The notes: generated from the sequence alone by a model not told the origin. DNA of 64,000 nt from Psychrobacter pygoscelis (GCF_004335015.1 NZ_RQRU01000008.1:62001-126000); one strand, 5' to 3'. Shown: positions 36,813 through 46,290, numbered from the stretch's first letter. Numbers and translations: made by a program.

Positions 36813-37985
36813 ATGAGTCAACCAGCGGACAATAGTCAGCCGAAAAATTCGTCATATCAGCAGCCTTATATCGCAGCCTTGTCATTAGAGATTGCTACCT
36901 CTAGTGCCGTCCCTGAGGGGAGCTTTTTGGTATTCCCTGAGGGCGAGACACGAGCGCGAGATGGCAGACCTACTGAATGTGGTAGCTGGAAGCTAGACGC
37001 TGTCAATGGAAAATCACTGGCAGAGGCTCTAAATGCGCTACCGACTGATATGGTCATCGACTACGAGCACCAGACACTATACAAAGAGCAAAACGGCAAA
37101 CCCGCACCTGCGGCTGGTTGGCTGTCCGCAGGTCAGTTTGAGTACGTAGATGGCATCGGACTGTGTAATAAATCACCGAGCTGGACGGCAAAAGCAACCC
37201 GAGCCATCGCTGACCGCGAATACCGCTATAAGTCGCCTGTAATCGCTTATGACACAGACGGCAACGTCACTGGGGTGCTTAATGTCGCGATTACCAATCA
37301 GCCTGCTCTATTGACACTCGATGAGCTGACGGCGCTATCGCAAAAGCTAATCGCGCCGCTGTCTAAATTATCTACTTCTTTAAACCCATCCAATAATCAG
37401 GACAACCCTATGAAGCCATTATTAAAACTCATCATCGCCCAACTCGGCTTAAGCGCCGACACCACAGAAGAGCAAGCGGCCGAGGCACTAAACGGTGAGC
37501 TGGATAAAATTAAAGCCGCTGCTGCTGATGCGGATGTCGAAGTAGACGCGGATAAACCGCTGGCTGCTCTGTCTACAGTACTGACTAGCATCAATACCAC
37601 GCCTGACCCTGCTAAGTATGTGCCTATTGCTACGATGAATAATACCGTAGCGGCGCTCAATCAGCAGATTGTCACATTACAAGGCAATCAAGTTGACCCT
37701 GCTAAGCAGCTTATTACAACCGCTCTGTCTGATGGTCGCCTGCTACCCGCGCAGCAAGAGTGGGCAACGTCCTACGCCAAGCAAGACCCAGATGGCTTTG
37801 CTAAGTATCTAGAGGGTGTGCCTCGCATGGTGGCATTAACCCAGAGTCAAACCGATGGTAAGCCAGACCCAGCGTCTCATGGGAACTCAAAAATCGCGGC
37901 GCTATCGGTAGAGCAAAAAGCAGTGGCCGCAGGCATGGGTATCTCTGAGACCGATATGCTCGCTCAGCTAAACGCTGAAGTCTAA
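36813..37985 (+). CDS. phage protease (Mu gpI-like) with in-frame scaffold
   Basis: 390 residues. The N-terminal half (about 1-185: FLVFPEGETRARDG, DYEHQTLYKEQNGKPAPAAGWL) is the Mu gpI-type head maturation protease. The C-terminal half is the helical, acidic scaffold-like segment; it can start separately at an internal ATG (see next entry). First gene of the capsid unit. Confidence 0.87.
   Translation: MSQPADNSQPKNSSYQQPYIAALSLEIATSSAVPEGSFLVFPEGETRARDGRPTECGSWKLDAVNGKSLAEALNALPTDMVIDYEHQTLYKEQNGKPAPAAGWLSAGQFEYVDGIGLCNKSPSWTAKATRAIADREYRYKSPVIAYDTDGNVTGVLNVAITNQPALLTLDELTALSQKLIAPLSKLSTSLNPSNNQDNPMKPLLKLIIAQLGLSADTTEEQAAEALNGELDKIKAAAADADVEVDADKPLAALSTVLTSINTTPDPAKYVPIATMNNTVAALNQQIVTLQGNQVDPAKQLITTALSDGRLLPAQQEWATSYAKQDPDGFAKYLEGVPRMVALTQSQTDGKPDPASHGNSKIAALSVEQKAVAAGMGISETDMLAQLNAEV
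37410..37985 (+). CDS. internal scaffold (gpZ-like) from second start
   Basis: ATG 37410 (residue 200 of the protease) has AGGA at 37399-37402 exactly 7 bases upstream, a full ribosome site inside a gene. The product (191 aa) would be the Ala/Glu-rich scaffold part, as in Mu where Z is made from the 3' part of I. Inference from the ribosome site and the known Mu organisation. Confidence 0.65.
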   Translation: MKPLLKLIIAQLGLSADTTEEQAAEALNGELDKIKAAAADADVEVDADKPLAALSTVLTSINTTPDPAKYVPIATMNNTVAALNQQIVTLQGNQVDPAKQLITTALSDGRLLPAQQEWATSYAKQDPDGFAKYLEGVPRMVALTQSQTDGKPDPASHGNSKIAALSVEQKAVAAGMGISETDMLAQLNAEV

Positions 37986-38051
37986 AACGGCTAACGAAGT
38001 CGGCTCTCTATTTAATCCTAAATTAATAACTTGTAGATCAAAGGATACAAC

Positions 38052-38495
38052 ATGCTAAACACACCCTACCGAGAAGGTATCGCGATTCCACTCGCTATCG
38101 CATCCGCCATGACTATGGTTATAGAAGAAGGCGAGCTGGTGGCGGTCAATGCCGATGGCTTTGCTGTCCCTGCCTCTGATGATGATGCTATTAACTTAAT
38201 CGGCCGAGCCGAACATACGCTAGACACGAATGAGCTGGCTGATGATGGTATGTATATCACTGTCACGCGTAACCGTCAGTATCTACTGGAAAATGACCCA
38301 GAGCAGCCTGTGACTCAAGCAGACTTTGGCTCGGTAGTGGTACTAACGGGTAAAAATACGGTTGGTAAAGTCACCCAAGGCTCTGGGCCTAAACTGGCTG
38401 CCGGGGTAATGATGGGCATGGACTATAACAGTAGCAAAGTGTGGGTAGAGATCGGCGGCACGCCCCTTGGCATGATTGATATCGCAGCGCCTTAA
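38052..38495 (+). CDS. capsid-associated protein (DUF2190/decoration-like)
   Basis: 147 residues between protease and major head protein, beta-rich (MVIEEGELVAVNADGFAVPA). It resembles small capsid cement/decoration proteins such as DUF2190 by size, position and pattern. Confidence 0.65.
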   Translation: MLNTPYREGIAIPLAIASAMTMVIEEGELVAVNADGFAVPASDDDAINLIGRAEHTLDTNELADDGMYITVTRNRQYLLENDPEQPVTQADFGSVVVLTGKNTVGKVTQGSGPKLAAGVMMGMDYNSSKVWVEIGGTPLGMIDIAAP

Positions 38496-38583
38496 GCTAA
38501 CCTGAGCTACTCTCTTAAGCTACTAGGCTAATAAACGCAGCATCTAAACACTAATCAGATTAAATTATTTATAAGGACATCCC

Positions 38584-39492
38584 ATGATCGTAACTGGACC
38601 TGTGCTAAACACCATCGCGGCGGGCTTAAAGAAAGTCTATAACGATACGTTTAATAAAACCGAGTCATTTCACAGTAAAGTAGCAATGACGGTACCTAGC
38701 TCAAACAGTCAAGAGACGTATGCTTGGCTGTCGAAGTTCCCGCGTATGCGCGAATGGATCGGCGATAAAGTGGTGCACAAACTGTCTAAGCAGGGCTACA
38801 CCATCGTCAATGATGACTTCGAGGTAACGGTCGAAGTTCAGCGAAACGATATCGAAGACGACAATATTGGTCAGTACAACAATCTGGCTCAGCAAGCAGG
38901 TTGGTCAGCTAAGCAATTGCCTGATGAGATGACCGCAAAATTGATCGTCGATGGCGATAAGAATAAATGCTATGACGGTACGCCATTCTTTGGTGCTAAA
39001 CATCCTGTCACGGTAAAGGGTAAACCAGCATTTGTTAGTAACCTACTTAATAAGCCATTGTCAGCCGCGTCCCTCGAAGCTGCTAAAGCAGGCTTTGGTA
39101 TTGGCCGCACCATCATGCAAAATTATGCTGATGAGTTTGACCGTAAGCTAAAAGTAAAACCTAACTTGCTGATCGTCGGTCCAGACCTAGAGGACACTGC
39201 TCGCACGCTAGTGACTGCTGACAGACTGGAAAATGGCGATCAAAATATCTATAAAGGCTCGGCTGAGCTATTGGTCATCAGTGAAATCCCTGCAGGCGAG
39301 TGGTACTTAGAAGATACGTCAATGCCAGTCAAAGCGCTTATCTTACAAGAGCGTAAGAAGCCCGTGTTTGTCGCTCAAACGGACCTCAATGCGCCAGATG
39401 TATTCATGCGCGGTGCTTATAAGTTCGGCGCGGAAGCTCGATACGGTGCAGGTTATGGCTTCTGGCAGTTGATGCTCAAAGGTCAAGGCTGA
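38584..39492 (+). CDS. major head subunit (Mu gpT-like)
   Basis: 302 residues. The pattern GLKKVYNDTFNKTE, AWLSKFPRMREWIGDKVV, YGAGYGFWQLMLKG at the end is that of the Mu gpT-like major capsid family. Confidence 0.92.
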   Translation: MIVTGPVLNTIAAGLKKVYNDTFNKTESFHSKVAMTVPSSNSQETYAWLSKFPRMREWIGDKVVHKLSKQGYTIVNDDFEVTVEVQRNDIEDDNIGQYNNLAQQAGWSAKQLPDEMTAKLIVDGDKNKCYDGTPFFGAKHPVTVKGKPAFVSNLLNKPLSAASLEAAKAGFGIGRTIMQNYADEFDRKLKVKPNLLIVGPDLEDTARTLVTADRLENGDQNIYKGSAELLVISEIPAGEWYLEDTSMPVKALILQERKKPVFVAQTDLNAPDVFMRGAYKFGAEARYGAGYGFWQLMLKGQG

Positions 39493-39568
39493 CCTACGCC
39501 CTACCTAACCGCTTAAAGACTTGACTCGATAACTCGATGCCCGATAACCCGAAAAGGATACTCGACCG

Positions 39569-40033
39569 ATGAATGATAGCAGTAGCCTTAATGTTAACAC
39601 CAGCAATACCTACGCTACAGTCGAGGCGATGATCACCCGATGCGGCACTGAGGATTTGGTAGAGATTACCGATACTGAAGCACCGTACACGGGTGAGATT
39701 AATGTGGTCAAGCTACAGGCGGCTATCAAATCGGCAAACTCTGAGGTCGACGCTTATCTGGCCAAGCAGCTACATGTACCGACGGTGCTTAAGTCGCCAT
39801 TTGTGCAGATGATGGCCTGCGATGTGGCTCGCTATCATGTGGCTCTCGGTAATGCTCGGGTTAGTGATCGCGATGAGAAGCGCTACGAGATGGCGGTGAA
39901 AAACCTGAAAGCGGTCAATAAAGGTGAGATTGGTATTGGTGCAGGATCGGCGCAGACCGAGGCTGCGCCCAGTATTAATCTAGCTCAGATGACCAGTGGC
40001 CGCCCTAGTGTATTTGGCAATTCGCAATATTAG
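39569..40033 (+). CDS. DUF1320 (Mu gp36-like) head-tail protein
   Basis: 154 residues. Fits DUF1320: YATVEAMITRCGTEDLVEITD, AAIKSANSEVDAYL, MACDVARYHV. Probable head-tail connector. An extra N-terminal Ser/Asn segment precedes the conserved part. Confidence 0.82.
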   Translation: MNDSSSLNVNTSNTYATVEAMITRCGTEDLVEITDTEAPYTGEINVVKLQAAIKSANSEVDAYLAKQLHVPTVLKSPFVQMMACDVARYHVALGNARVSDRDEKRYEMAVKNLKAVNKGEIGIGAGSAQTEAAPSINLAQMTSGRPSVFGNSQY

Positions 40034-40060
40034 ACTATTAGGCAGTAAAAGGGCGCACCT

Positions 40061-40669
40061 ATGCTAGCAGAGATAGAACAGGGCACTAAAGACACGCTGC
40101 ATGACTATAACAGCTCTCATGGGGGCGGCTTCGTCCGCTGTATCAAAAGCTATGCCGGGGACTTTGATGCCGAGTCGCCTGATGCGTTTGCGCAAGTGGT
40201 CGCAAGCTTCCCTGCCATTTGGGTCACCTTCAAAAGCTCTGGTAAGCCTAAAAAGGTAGGAGCTAAAAAGCGTGTGCGTGAATATGTCTTTACCGTACTG
40301 GTCGCGGCCAACTCTGGGCGCAATGAAGAGAGCAGCCGTCAAGGGGCGTTTAAAGCTGATGGCACTATGCTGAGCATCGGTAGCTATCAGTTGATAGCAC
40401 TGGTCGAGCACGCGCTACTCGGAAGCAATCTTGGACTCTCCATCGACCCGATGGAAGCTGGTGAAATCAGTGTCCTGTTTAACTCTAAAACTAAGGGCCA
40501 GGTCGTATCTGTTATGGCCTATGACTTTATCACCAGCGCCACTTTAAATAACCCTGACCGAGAGGCGGATACACCTTGGCTTAACACCATTAATGTGGAT
40601 TATATCTATGATGCGGGCAGCGATGATGAGCATCATCTTGCCGCTGATCAGATCGCTTTAAACCTATAA
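40061..40669 (+). CDS. DUF1834 (Mu gp37-like) tail protein
   Basis: 202 residues, matching the Mu gp37/DUF1834 pattern (VASFPAIWVTFKSSG, YVFTVLVAANSGRNEES, DFITSATLNNPD). It sits directly before the tail sheath, as in Mu. Confidence 0.82.
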   Translation: MLAEIEQGTKDTLHDYNSSHGGGFVRCIKSYAGDFDAESPDAFAQVVASFPAIWVTFKSSGKPKKVGAKKRVREYVFTVLVAANSGRNEESSRQGAFKADGTMLSIGSYQLIALVEHALLGSNLGLSIDPMEAGEISVLFNSKTKGQVVSVMAYDFITSATLNNPDREADTPWLNTINVDYIYDAGSDDEHHLAADQIALNL

Positions 40670-40679
40670 GGATAATTTT

Positions 40680-40922
40680 ATGCAACGTACACCGGGTACT
40701 TATACTGAGATCAACACGCAAACCCAACGCACAGGGCTGCCGAGCCAAAATCATACGATGGTGATGGTGGTGAGCGACCCCGCCGCGCCAGCTGCGCCAA
40801 CGGCTATCTATGATACTGCCAGCGCTGATGCACTATGCGGTGACAACTCTAACGCAGGACGTATGATAACAGCGGCGGTCAATGTATCGCAGGAGGTGCG
40901 CGTAAACGTGGTGGGAAAGTAA
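40680..40922 (+). pseudogene. tail sheath, N-terminal fragment
   Basis: 80 residues: MQRTPGTYTEINTQTQRTGLPSQ and AIYDTASADALCGDNSNAGRMITAAV are the start of a Mu-like sheath. It breaks at VGK with a stop. The subtilisin-like and C-terminal parts continue at 42113, so the gene was interrupted. Confidence 0.75.
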
Positions 40923-40969
40923 GTAGTGTTAATGATCGTCAATCAACAGACACTGATTATGACGCGCTC

Positions 40970-41308
40970 GTGATAAACACTTCAGTTTGGATTAAAAACT
41001 TTAAACAAGAAAATGATTACACAAGCAATAATACTTCCGCTTATTTTGCATTAGAGATAAACGGCGTTATGTTTAACGCTGATAAGTCACATGATTTGAC
41101 ACAGATGCACGATGAGATCAGTCATTTAGTTACTCTCTATACTGACAGCGACGGCGGATTGTATATCGATCCAGCAGCCGGCAATAACGAGCTTATGCTG
41201 ATCAAAATGTATCCAAGCGATGAGCAAAAACTATATTCAGACGAAATTTATGATGGTTTTATCACTGACGACGGCACCATCATCTTCAAGATACAACGTA
41301 GCGCATAA
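40970..41308 (+). CDS. unknown protein in the sheath insertion, 112 aa
   Basis: Starts at GTG 40970. No family recognised; acidic, probably alpha/beta, with YFALEINGVMFNADKSHD and IKMYPSDEQKLYSDE. The frame is open further upstream to about 40885 inside the sheath fragment, so it may be a truncated gene joined there. Overlaps the glycosyltransferase-like gene by one base. Confidence 0.45.
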   Translation: MINTSVWIKNFKQENDYTSNNTSAYFALEINGVMFNADKSHDLTQMHDEISHLVTLYTDSDGGLYIDPAAGNNELMLIKMYPSDEQKLYSDEIYDGFITDDGTIIFKIQRSA

Positions 41309-41877
41309 TGCGAATCTCTTACTGCACAACTTGTCATAAGCGGCTTTGGCAGCTTAAGCAAACTATAGCCCACAACCTTGCTTATACTAAAACTGGTCAA
41401 GTTGAACTTTGTATACTTGCTTATAACGATGATGAGACTGAGCATTATCTACGTGATAACTATGCTGACTACATAGAAGATGGTCGACTAAGAGTTAAGA
41501 CTCATATTGAGAATAAGGTATTTGCCGATGGCTCGCGATGGTCCTGCGGTTATGTCAAAGACTTAGCTCATAAAATGGCAACTGGCAGAGTGCTGTTTAA
41601 TCTCGATGCTGACAACTTTATTGATAATGATTTGCAGGCAACCCTATTCTCGCTTAAAAAAGATGAGATATTGATCACAAAGCAATCAGAATGGCAGCCG
41701 GACGGTCGCAGCGGCAGAATCGGCGTGCATCATACTCTTTATATTAAAGTACGATATAGAGATAAAGGCAGGTCGGATGATGGAGATTTTATTAGACGCT
41801 GTATACAAGCAGGCGCTAAGGCCAAGCAGCTACGCTGTCAGTATAAGCCAATTGATAATACAGCAGGTGTGAGATGA
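41308..41877 (+). CDS. short glycosyltransferase-like protein
   Basis: 189 residues. [23 protein letters not shown] followed by CILAYNDDE and the metal-binding D-A-D in [12 protein letters not shown] (about 95-106) fit a GT-A (family 2-like) glycosyltransferase. It is shorter than usual. Substrate unknown. AT-rich and out of place in a tail operon. Confidence 0.6.
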   Translation: MRISYCTTCHKRLWQLKQTIAHNLAYTKTGQVELCILAYNDDETEHYLRDNYADYIEDGRLRVKTHIENKVFADGSRWSCGYVKDLAHKMATGRVLFNLDADNFIDNDLQATLFSLKKDEILITKQSEWQPDGRSGRIGVHHTLYIKVRYRDKGRSDDGDFIRRCIQAGAKAKQLRCQYKPIDNTAGVR

Positions 41878-42062
41878 TTTTATTAACAGGTGGCTGTGGT
41901 TATATCGGTTCTCATACTTTGCTGGCTCTACTAAATGCAGGCTATAAAGTAATTGTACTAGATGATCTGTCAACAGGTAGCTTGCAAAAGTTTGATAGAG
42001 CTTGTGAGCTTTCAACTAATAGTAATAATGCAATCTTTAAACAAGGCGATATGCAAGCTTGA
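41874..42062 (+). pseudogene. UDP-glucose 4-epimerase (GalE) N-terminal fragment
   Basis: 62 residues. [34 protein letters not shown] is the NAD-binding start of GalE; the catalytic part is missing and it ends with a stop. Overlaps the glycosyltransferase-like gene by four bases. A fragment of a sugar gene cluster. Confidence 0.8.
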
Positions 42063-42112
42063 ATGGAAAGCTGATAAAAATTTAATGAGTAACATAACAA
42101 CCGGAGCATAAA

Positions 42113-42913
42113 ATGCCTATAAAAACTAATCTGGTCGCTTCTGGCCACAGCATCATCGTACTCGACGCACCCATTAGCTCAGAGGCTGATGCCAATGACT
42201 GGGTTGAACACCTAGACTTTGTATCATCAAAAACTGAACAAAAAGATGCGATCTTAATCGTACCTTTTACCGACGTAGACGAGGCAACTGCCTTTGCCGC
42301 CTACCCTGCTGTCAAAAGCTGCTATCGCATCGTAGCAGTGTGCTATCACGGTGCGGTAGGCTTTGAACCTGAGCTAGCAGCTGGCGTCGCAGCAACAATT
42401 GCCAGTGAAGCCGATCCAGCTCTACCCTTTAACGGTTGTAAGCTACCCAATCTACCTGTAGTTGATGGCAGTAGCCGACTGACTAAAACCCGTATTGAAC
42501 AGGCCTTGCATGCTGGCATAGCGATGGTCGATGTTGGTCATGATAATAAGCCTGAAATCGTACGGTTAATCAGTACTTATCAAATCAACCCCGTCACCGG
42601 CCAAGCTGATGATTTACTGCTAGATATCAATGCAGCTTTGATACTGCGTTATGTGCGCCGTGACCTTCGAGCTGCCGCTGCCGCGAACCCGCGCCGCAAA
42701 AATACGGCGGCTGCACGGCGCAATCTGCGTAGTCTGTTTCTCGACCGCTGCTTAAAGATGAACGATGCTGAGATTCTTGAACACGTCAAAGCAACTAAAG
42801 ATGAGCTGACGGTGGTGCAGAGCAAGCTGGATAAGACGGCGGTTGATGCGCGGATACCGTCTCATTGGGTACGAGGTATGCACGTCATTAACACAACGTT
42901 GGATGTTTATTAG
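42113..42913 (+). CDS. tail sheath, C-terminal part
   Basis: 266 residues. NLVASGHSIIVLDAP and FVSSKTEQKDAILIVPF, then AAGVAATIASEADPALPFNGCKL and TRIEQALHAGIAMVDV, are the middle-to-end of a Mu-like sheath. It has its own GGAGC site and ATG, so it could be translated alone. A middle section of the sheath is missing relative to the N-terminal piece at 40680, so a normal sheath is unlikely. Confidence 0.78.
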   Translation: MPIKTNLVASGHSIIVLDAPISSEADANDWVEHLDFVSSKTEQKDAILIVPFTDVDEATAFAAYPAVKSCYRIVAVCYHGAVGFEPELAAGVAATIASEADPALPFNGCKLPNLPVVDGSSRLTKTRIEQALHAGIAMVDVGHDNKPEIVRLISTYQINPVTGQADDLLLDINAALILRYVRRDLRAAAAANPRRKNTAAARRNLRSLFLDRCLKMNDAEILEHVKATKDELTVVQSKLDKTAVDARIPSHWVRGMHVINTTLDVY

Positions 42914-43154
42914 ACCTTTTGGAAATCCTATTTAAAGGATTTCCCTTGCGGCGCTAAAAAAGCAGTGCTTTTTTTAAACGCGACTCAGGGTACGAGGTAT
43001 GCACGTCATTAACACAACGTTGGATGTTTATTAGACCTTTTGGAAATCCTATTTAAAGGATTTCCCTTGTGGCGCTAAAAAAGCAGTGCTTTTTTTAAAC
43101 GCGACTCAGGGTACGAGGTATGCACGTCATTAACACGATATTAGATGTGTACTA
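42867..43154 (+). repeat. 121-bp tandem repeats at sheath 3' end (2.4 copies)
   Basis: Copies start at 42867, 42988 and 43109 (period exactly 121); the first two differ at about one base, the third is partial. Each starts with GGGTACGAGGTATGCACG, which codes the sheath C-terminus (RGMHVINT). Copies 1 and 2 also carry a GGAAATCC/GGATTTCC hairpin and a AAAAAAGC/GCTTTTTT hairpin. Confidence 0.9.
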
Positions 43155-43223
43155 AGTAGATATGTAATAAGTCTTAGGCTAAAGCCCTAATTATAAACAA
43201 CTATCAATAGTAAGGATTGGATT

Positions 43224-43613
43224 ATGAGTGATGCAGATGTCGTCGGTACCATTGTACTGACCGTGGATGGCGTGGAGTATGACTGCGCTAGTGTTAGCCC
43301 TAAGTTTGTAACGGGTAAAAAGCCCGTGGCCACCATGAACCGACAAGGTAAGACTCGTAAAAAGACCAAAACGACAAGCTCGATCACTTTATCGCTTGAG
43401 GTGATCATACCCGAATCCGGAGATATTGACTGGGCGAACATCGAAGATGGCCGCGTCACCGTCGAGTCGCTGGACGGTGGTCACCGAACTACTTATACAG
43501 GCTGCGAGGCCACCGATGTCTCAGAGAGCTATAAGCTGGACGGCGAGGCCACGCGGACTATCGAGATGTTTGCGCTTGATCGCATCATTGAGGACGGCGA
43601 GGCCACGTCTTAA
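43224..43613 (+). CDS. tail tube protein (Mu gpM-like)
   Basis: 129 residues. Beta-rich, with VGTIVLTVDGVEYDCASV, KTTSSITLSLEVIIPESGDIDW and TRTIEMFALD; position after sheath and size fit the Mu tail tube gpM. Confidence 0.83.
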   Translation: MSDADVVGTIVLTVDGVEYDCASVSPKFVTGKKPVATMNRQGKTRKKTKTTSSITLSLEVIIPESGDIDWANIEDGRVTVESLDGGHRTTYTGCEATDVSESYKLDGEATRTIEMFALDRIIEDGEATS

Positions 43614-43693
43614 CTGGCTAAATATGCTCAATAGGCCATTGGCTGAACCCCTTTAAAAATCAACCCTAAATAATGGTACGTAAGGACATTAAT

Positions 43694-44026
43694 ATGCCAA
43701 AAGCTAAACCTGATAACAGCGCGCAAACTCCATTGGTAGAGGCTATCAAACTGCCTGTCGGAATCCTAATCGACGATACTCGGCACAAGGAGGTTGAGCT
43801 ACGGCCTATCACGCTGGGTGAGAGCTACGAGGCGTCATTCAAGGCCCGCGAGACCGACTTGCAGGCTCTTGTCGATCTGGCTTGTATGACTCATGTACCC
43901 GCTCTTGGCCGCTGCTTAAGCTATGACGAGCTGGCCGGATGCAGCCGCCAAGATGGCCGCGAGATTGAACAGGCACGGATGCGACTGGAAAAAAAAGAGC
44001 AAAGACAAGCAACCACGTCCGCCTAG
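43694..44026 (+). CDS. tail assembly chaperone, short form (Mu gp41-like)
   Basis: 110 residues from ATG 43694, which has AAGGA 7 bases upstream (ATG 43673 is less likely). EVELRPITLGESYEASFKARETD is typical of tail assembly chaperones. Near its end the A-run 43989-43996 gives the slippery heptamer A-AAA-AAA in the right phase. Confidence 0.82.
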   Translation: MPKAKPDNSAQTPLVEAIKLPVGILIDDTRHKEVELRPITLGESYEASFKARETDLQALVDLACMTHVPALGRCLSYDELAGCSRQDGREIEQARMRLEKKEQRQATTSA

Positions 44027-44250
44027 TCGGCCTGCTCATCAAGGCTGGCGTACCCTACCGCGAGGCGTGGGATATGCCCGTCGGTATGGCGTTAGATATG
44101 CTTGGTAGTCCGCCTAATAGCACTAAATCTAAACACGACTCTCAACCTGCTGGCGTCCCTCTGCCAAAATCACTGGTCAATACGGCCAGCCCCAACCCCA
44201 GCTGCAAACTCGTCGCCCGACATCGAAAGTCTCAACTTAATAAAGGTTAA
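43694..44250 (+). CDS. tail assembly chaperone, long form by -1 frameshift
   Basis: A -1 slip at 43990-43996 joins the short form to a second frame that stays open to TAA 44248-44250, giving 185 residues. The added part contains LVGLLIKAGVPYREAWDMPVGMALDML, typical of the extension of such chaperones; Mu and many tailed phages make both forms this way. The added frame has no start of its own with a ribosome site. Confidence 0.75.
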
Positions 44251-44253
44251 TCT

Positions 44254-46290
44254 ATGTCAACCAATACTGTCGTCCTCAGGCTACTGCTGCGCGGTAATGC
44301 TGGCCGTGAGCTGACCCGCATTGCTAACCAGCAGCGCCGTGACACGCGCACGATCAATGATATGCAGCGCTTGGGACTAAGGACGCAGCGCCAAGTCCGA
44401 GATGAGATTCGCAATCAGGAGCGGGCTTATCGACGGCTGCGCGCCTCTGCTAATGCGACCTCTAACGACATCCGCCGCGCGCATCGAGCCATGCGTCAAG
44501 AGGTACGTAGGCTTAATGATGAGCTGAGAACGTCTGACAGACTTACTAGTCGAATGGGCAACGTCGGCGCTGTCGCTGGTGGCGTGGCTGCAGGGGCTAT
44601 GGTGCTGCAAAGTCAGATCCATCCTGCACGGACGTATGATGAGAAGTTAGCTCGTACCGCTGGCACAGCAACGTATGGTCAGGATATGACTGTGGCTGAA
44701 CGTAAACTGGTTAAAATTGAGCTTGGTAACTCAGTAAAAGAAGCCGTGCGTCAAGGTGGCGGTACCCGCGATGGAGCAATTGAAGCGGCGCAGCGGCTGA
44801 TCGGTAGTGGTGAGTACGATATGGCCTCTGTCAAAGCGGTACTAGGAGCCACTCAACGCGCCTCTTTCGTATCCGAGGCCTCCCCTATTGACGCCGCTTC
44901 TGTGACTTTACAACTCAAAAACTTCGGTATATCTGAAGAAGATATCGCCCAAGGTCAGGATATCGCGGTAGCAGGTGGGCAACTTGGAGGCTTTGAATAC
45001 AACACGATGGCACGTTATCTGAGTCAGCAATTACCACTTGCTAAAGCTGCAGGGTATGGAGGCCTAGAAGGCTTTAAAAAGATTGTAGCCATGAATCAGG
45101 TAGCAATGCGGACCGCTGGTACTGAAGATGAAGCGGGGAACAATGTCGTCAATCTACTACAAAAGCTCAATAGTAATGAGTTTAGCAGGTCAATAAAAAA
45201 GAATATAACGCCGCGCCCTGGTGATCCTAAAACTGTTAAAGGTGGCGGCCTAGACTGGGCAGCCTATGCACAAATACAAAAAGCAAAAGGAGTTGACCAA
45301 GTTGACGCCTTTGTAAAATTACTTGAACGTGAGCTTGAAGGTAATAGCCAGTATCAAAGTCTTAAGAGTCAAGCAGACAATGCCAGTGGTAAAGAAGCAC
45401 AAGCATTGTATGAGCAGATGACTCAGATGATGCAAGGTACTAACTTAGGTAACATCATTGCAGACCGTCAAGCTTTAATGGCAGCACTAGCCGTCAGCAG
45501 TAGTGGCGATGAAAACAAGCGCATTAAGTCAGGTCTAGATAACGCCAGTGGCACAGTTAACGATTTTTATGAGCTGTTCAAAGACGATGAATGGGCAACC
45601 GCTCGGCAACGGCAACAAGAACAGCTCAATATCAACTACAACCTCTATAAAGATGTGAATGGAGCACTGAGTACTTTCAACTCTGAGATGGCTGGCTTTA
45701 TGCAGAACCATGAAGAGCTGTCTAAAGCGGCTTATGGTGCTGGGGTGGCGCTTGCTAGTATTGCTGCTATGGGTACTGTCGGCTCTTTAATGGGTGGCGG
45801 TGGTCTGGGGGGTGGTCGTCTGGGGGCTGGTGCAGCTCGCGCAGGCGGTAAGGTAGCTGCAGTAGCTGCTACTGCTTACGTTGGCTATAAAGCCGGAAAT
45901 TGGGTAAGTGATAAACTAGACGAGACACCTATCGGCGATAAAATACAACGTGCTATTACCAATACCATGGCCGCATTTGGTCATGACGGCGCTCAAGAAC
46001 TGCAAGCAGCCAATGAAAAATACGATCAAATGATTGCTGAGCAGCAAGAAGCCAAAGCTAAACAAGAGCAAATGATTAATGAACAGGCTCAAACCAATCA
46101 GATACAAAGTCAGGTAGTAGCGCAGCAGGCACAGATGATAGGTCAGCTACAAACCATCGCCGCTAAGCCGCCGCCTACGGTCACTGTGCATCCACCGCGA
46201 ATCACCATTGGTGGTCGGGCAGTGGCGATGAATATCATGGACGAGATATCAAAGAAAACCAAGCGTGGTCAGTTTGGGCCTTATAAATAA
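44254..46290 (+). CDS. tail tape measure protein
   Basis: 678 residues. It sets tail length. N-terminal coiled coil rich in Arg (about 15-95), a helical middle, a hydrophobic Gly-rich stretch (about 490-560) and a Gln-rich coiled coil (about 575-640). It starts 4 bases after the long chaperone frame, with AAAGG upstream. Confidence 0.88.
   Translation: MSTNTVVLRLLLRGNAGRELTRIANQQRRDTRTINDMQRLGLRTQRQVRDEIRNQERAYRRLRASANATSNDIRRAHRAMRQEVRRLNDELRTSDRLTSRMGNVGAVAGGVAAGAMVLQSQIHPARTYDEKLARTAGTATYGQDMTVAERKLVKIELGNSVKEAVRQGGGTRDGAIEAAQRLIGSGEYDMASVKAVLGATQRASFVSEASPIDAASVTLQLKNFGISEEDIAQGQDIAVAGGQLGGFEYNTMARYLSQQLPLAKAAGYGGLEGFKKIVAMNQVAMRTAGTEDEAGNNVVNLLQKLNSNEFSRSIKKNITPRPGDPKTVKGGGLDWAAYAQIQKAKGVDQVDAFVKLLERELEGNSQYQSLKSQADNASGKEAQALYEQMTQMMQGTNLGNIIADRQALMAALAVSSSGDENKRIKSGLDNASGTVNDFYELFKDDEWATARQRQQEQLNINYNLYKDVNGALSTFNSEMAGFMQNHEELSKAAYGAGVALASIAAMGTVGSLMGGGGLGGGRLGAGAARAGGKVAAVAATAYVGYKAGNWVSDKLDETPIGDKIQRAITNTMAAFGHDGAQELQAANEKYDQMIAEQQEAKAKQEQMINEQAQTNQIQSQVVAQQAQMIGQLQTIAAKPPPTVTVHPPRITIGGRAVAMNIMDEISKKTKRGQFGPYK

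Noticed and set aside
42867..43154. CRISPR-like array
   Set aside because: Long contiguous tandem units without unique spacers and with coding sequence; not a CRISPR.
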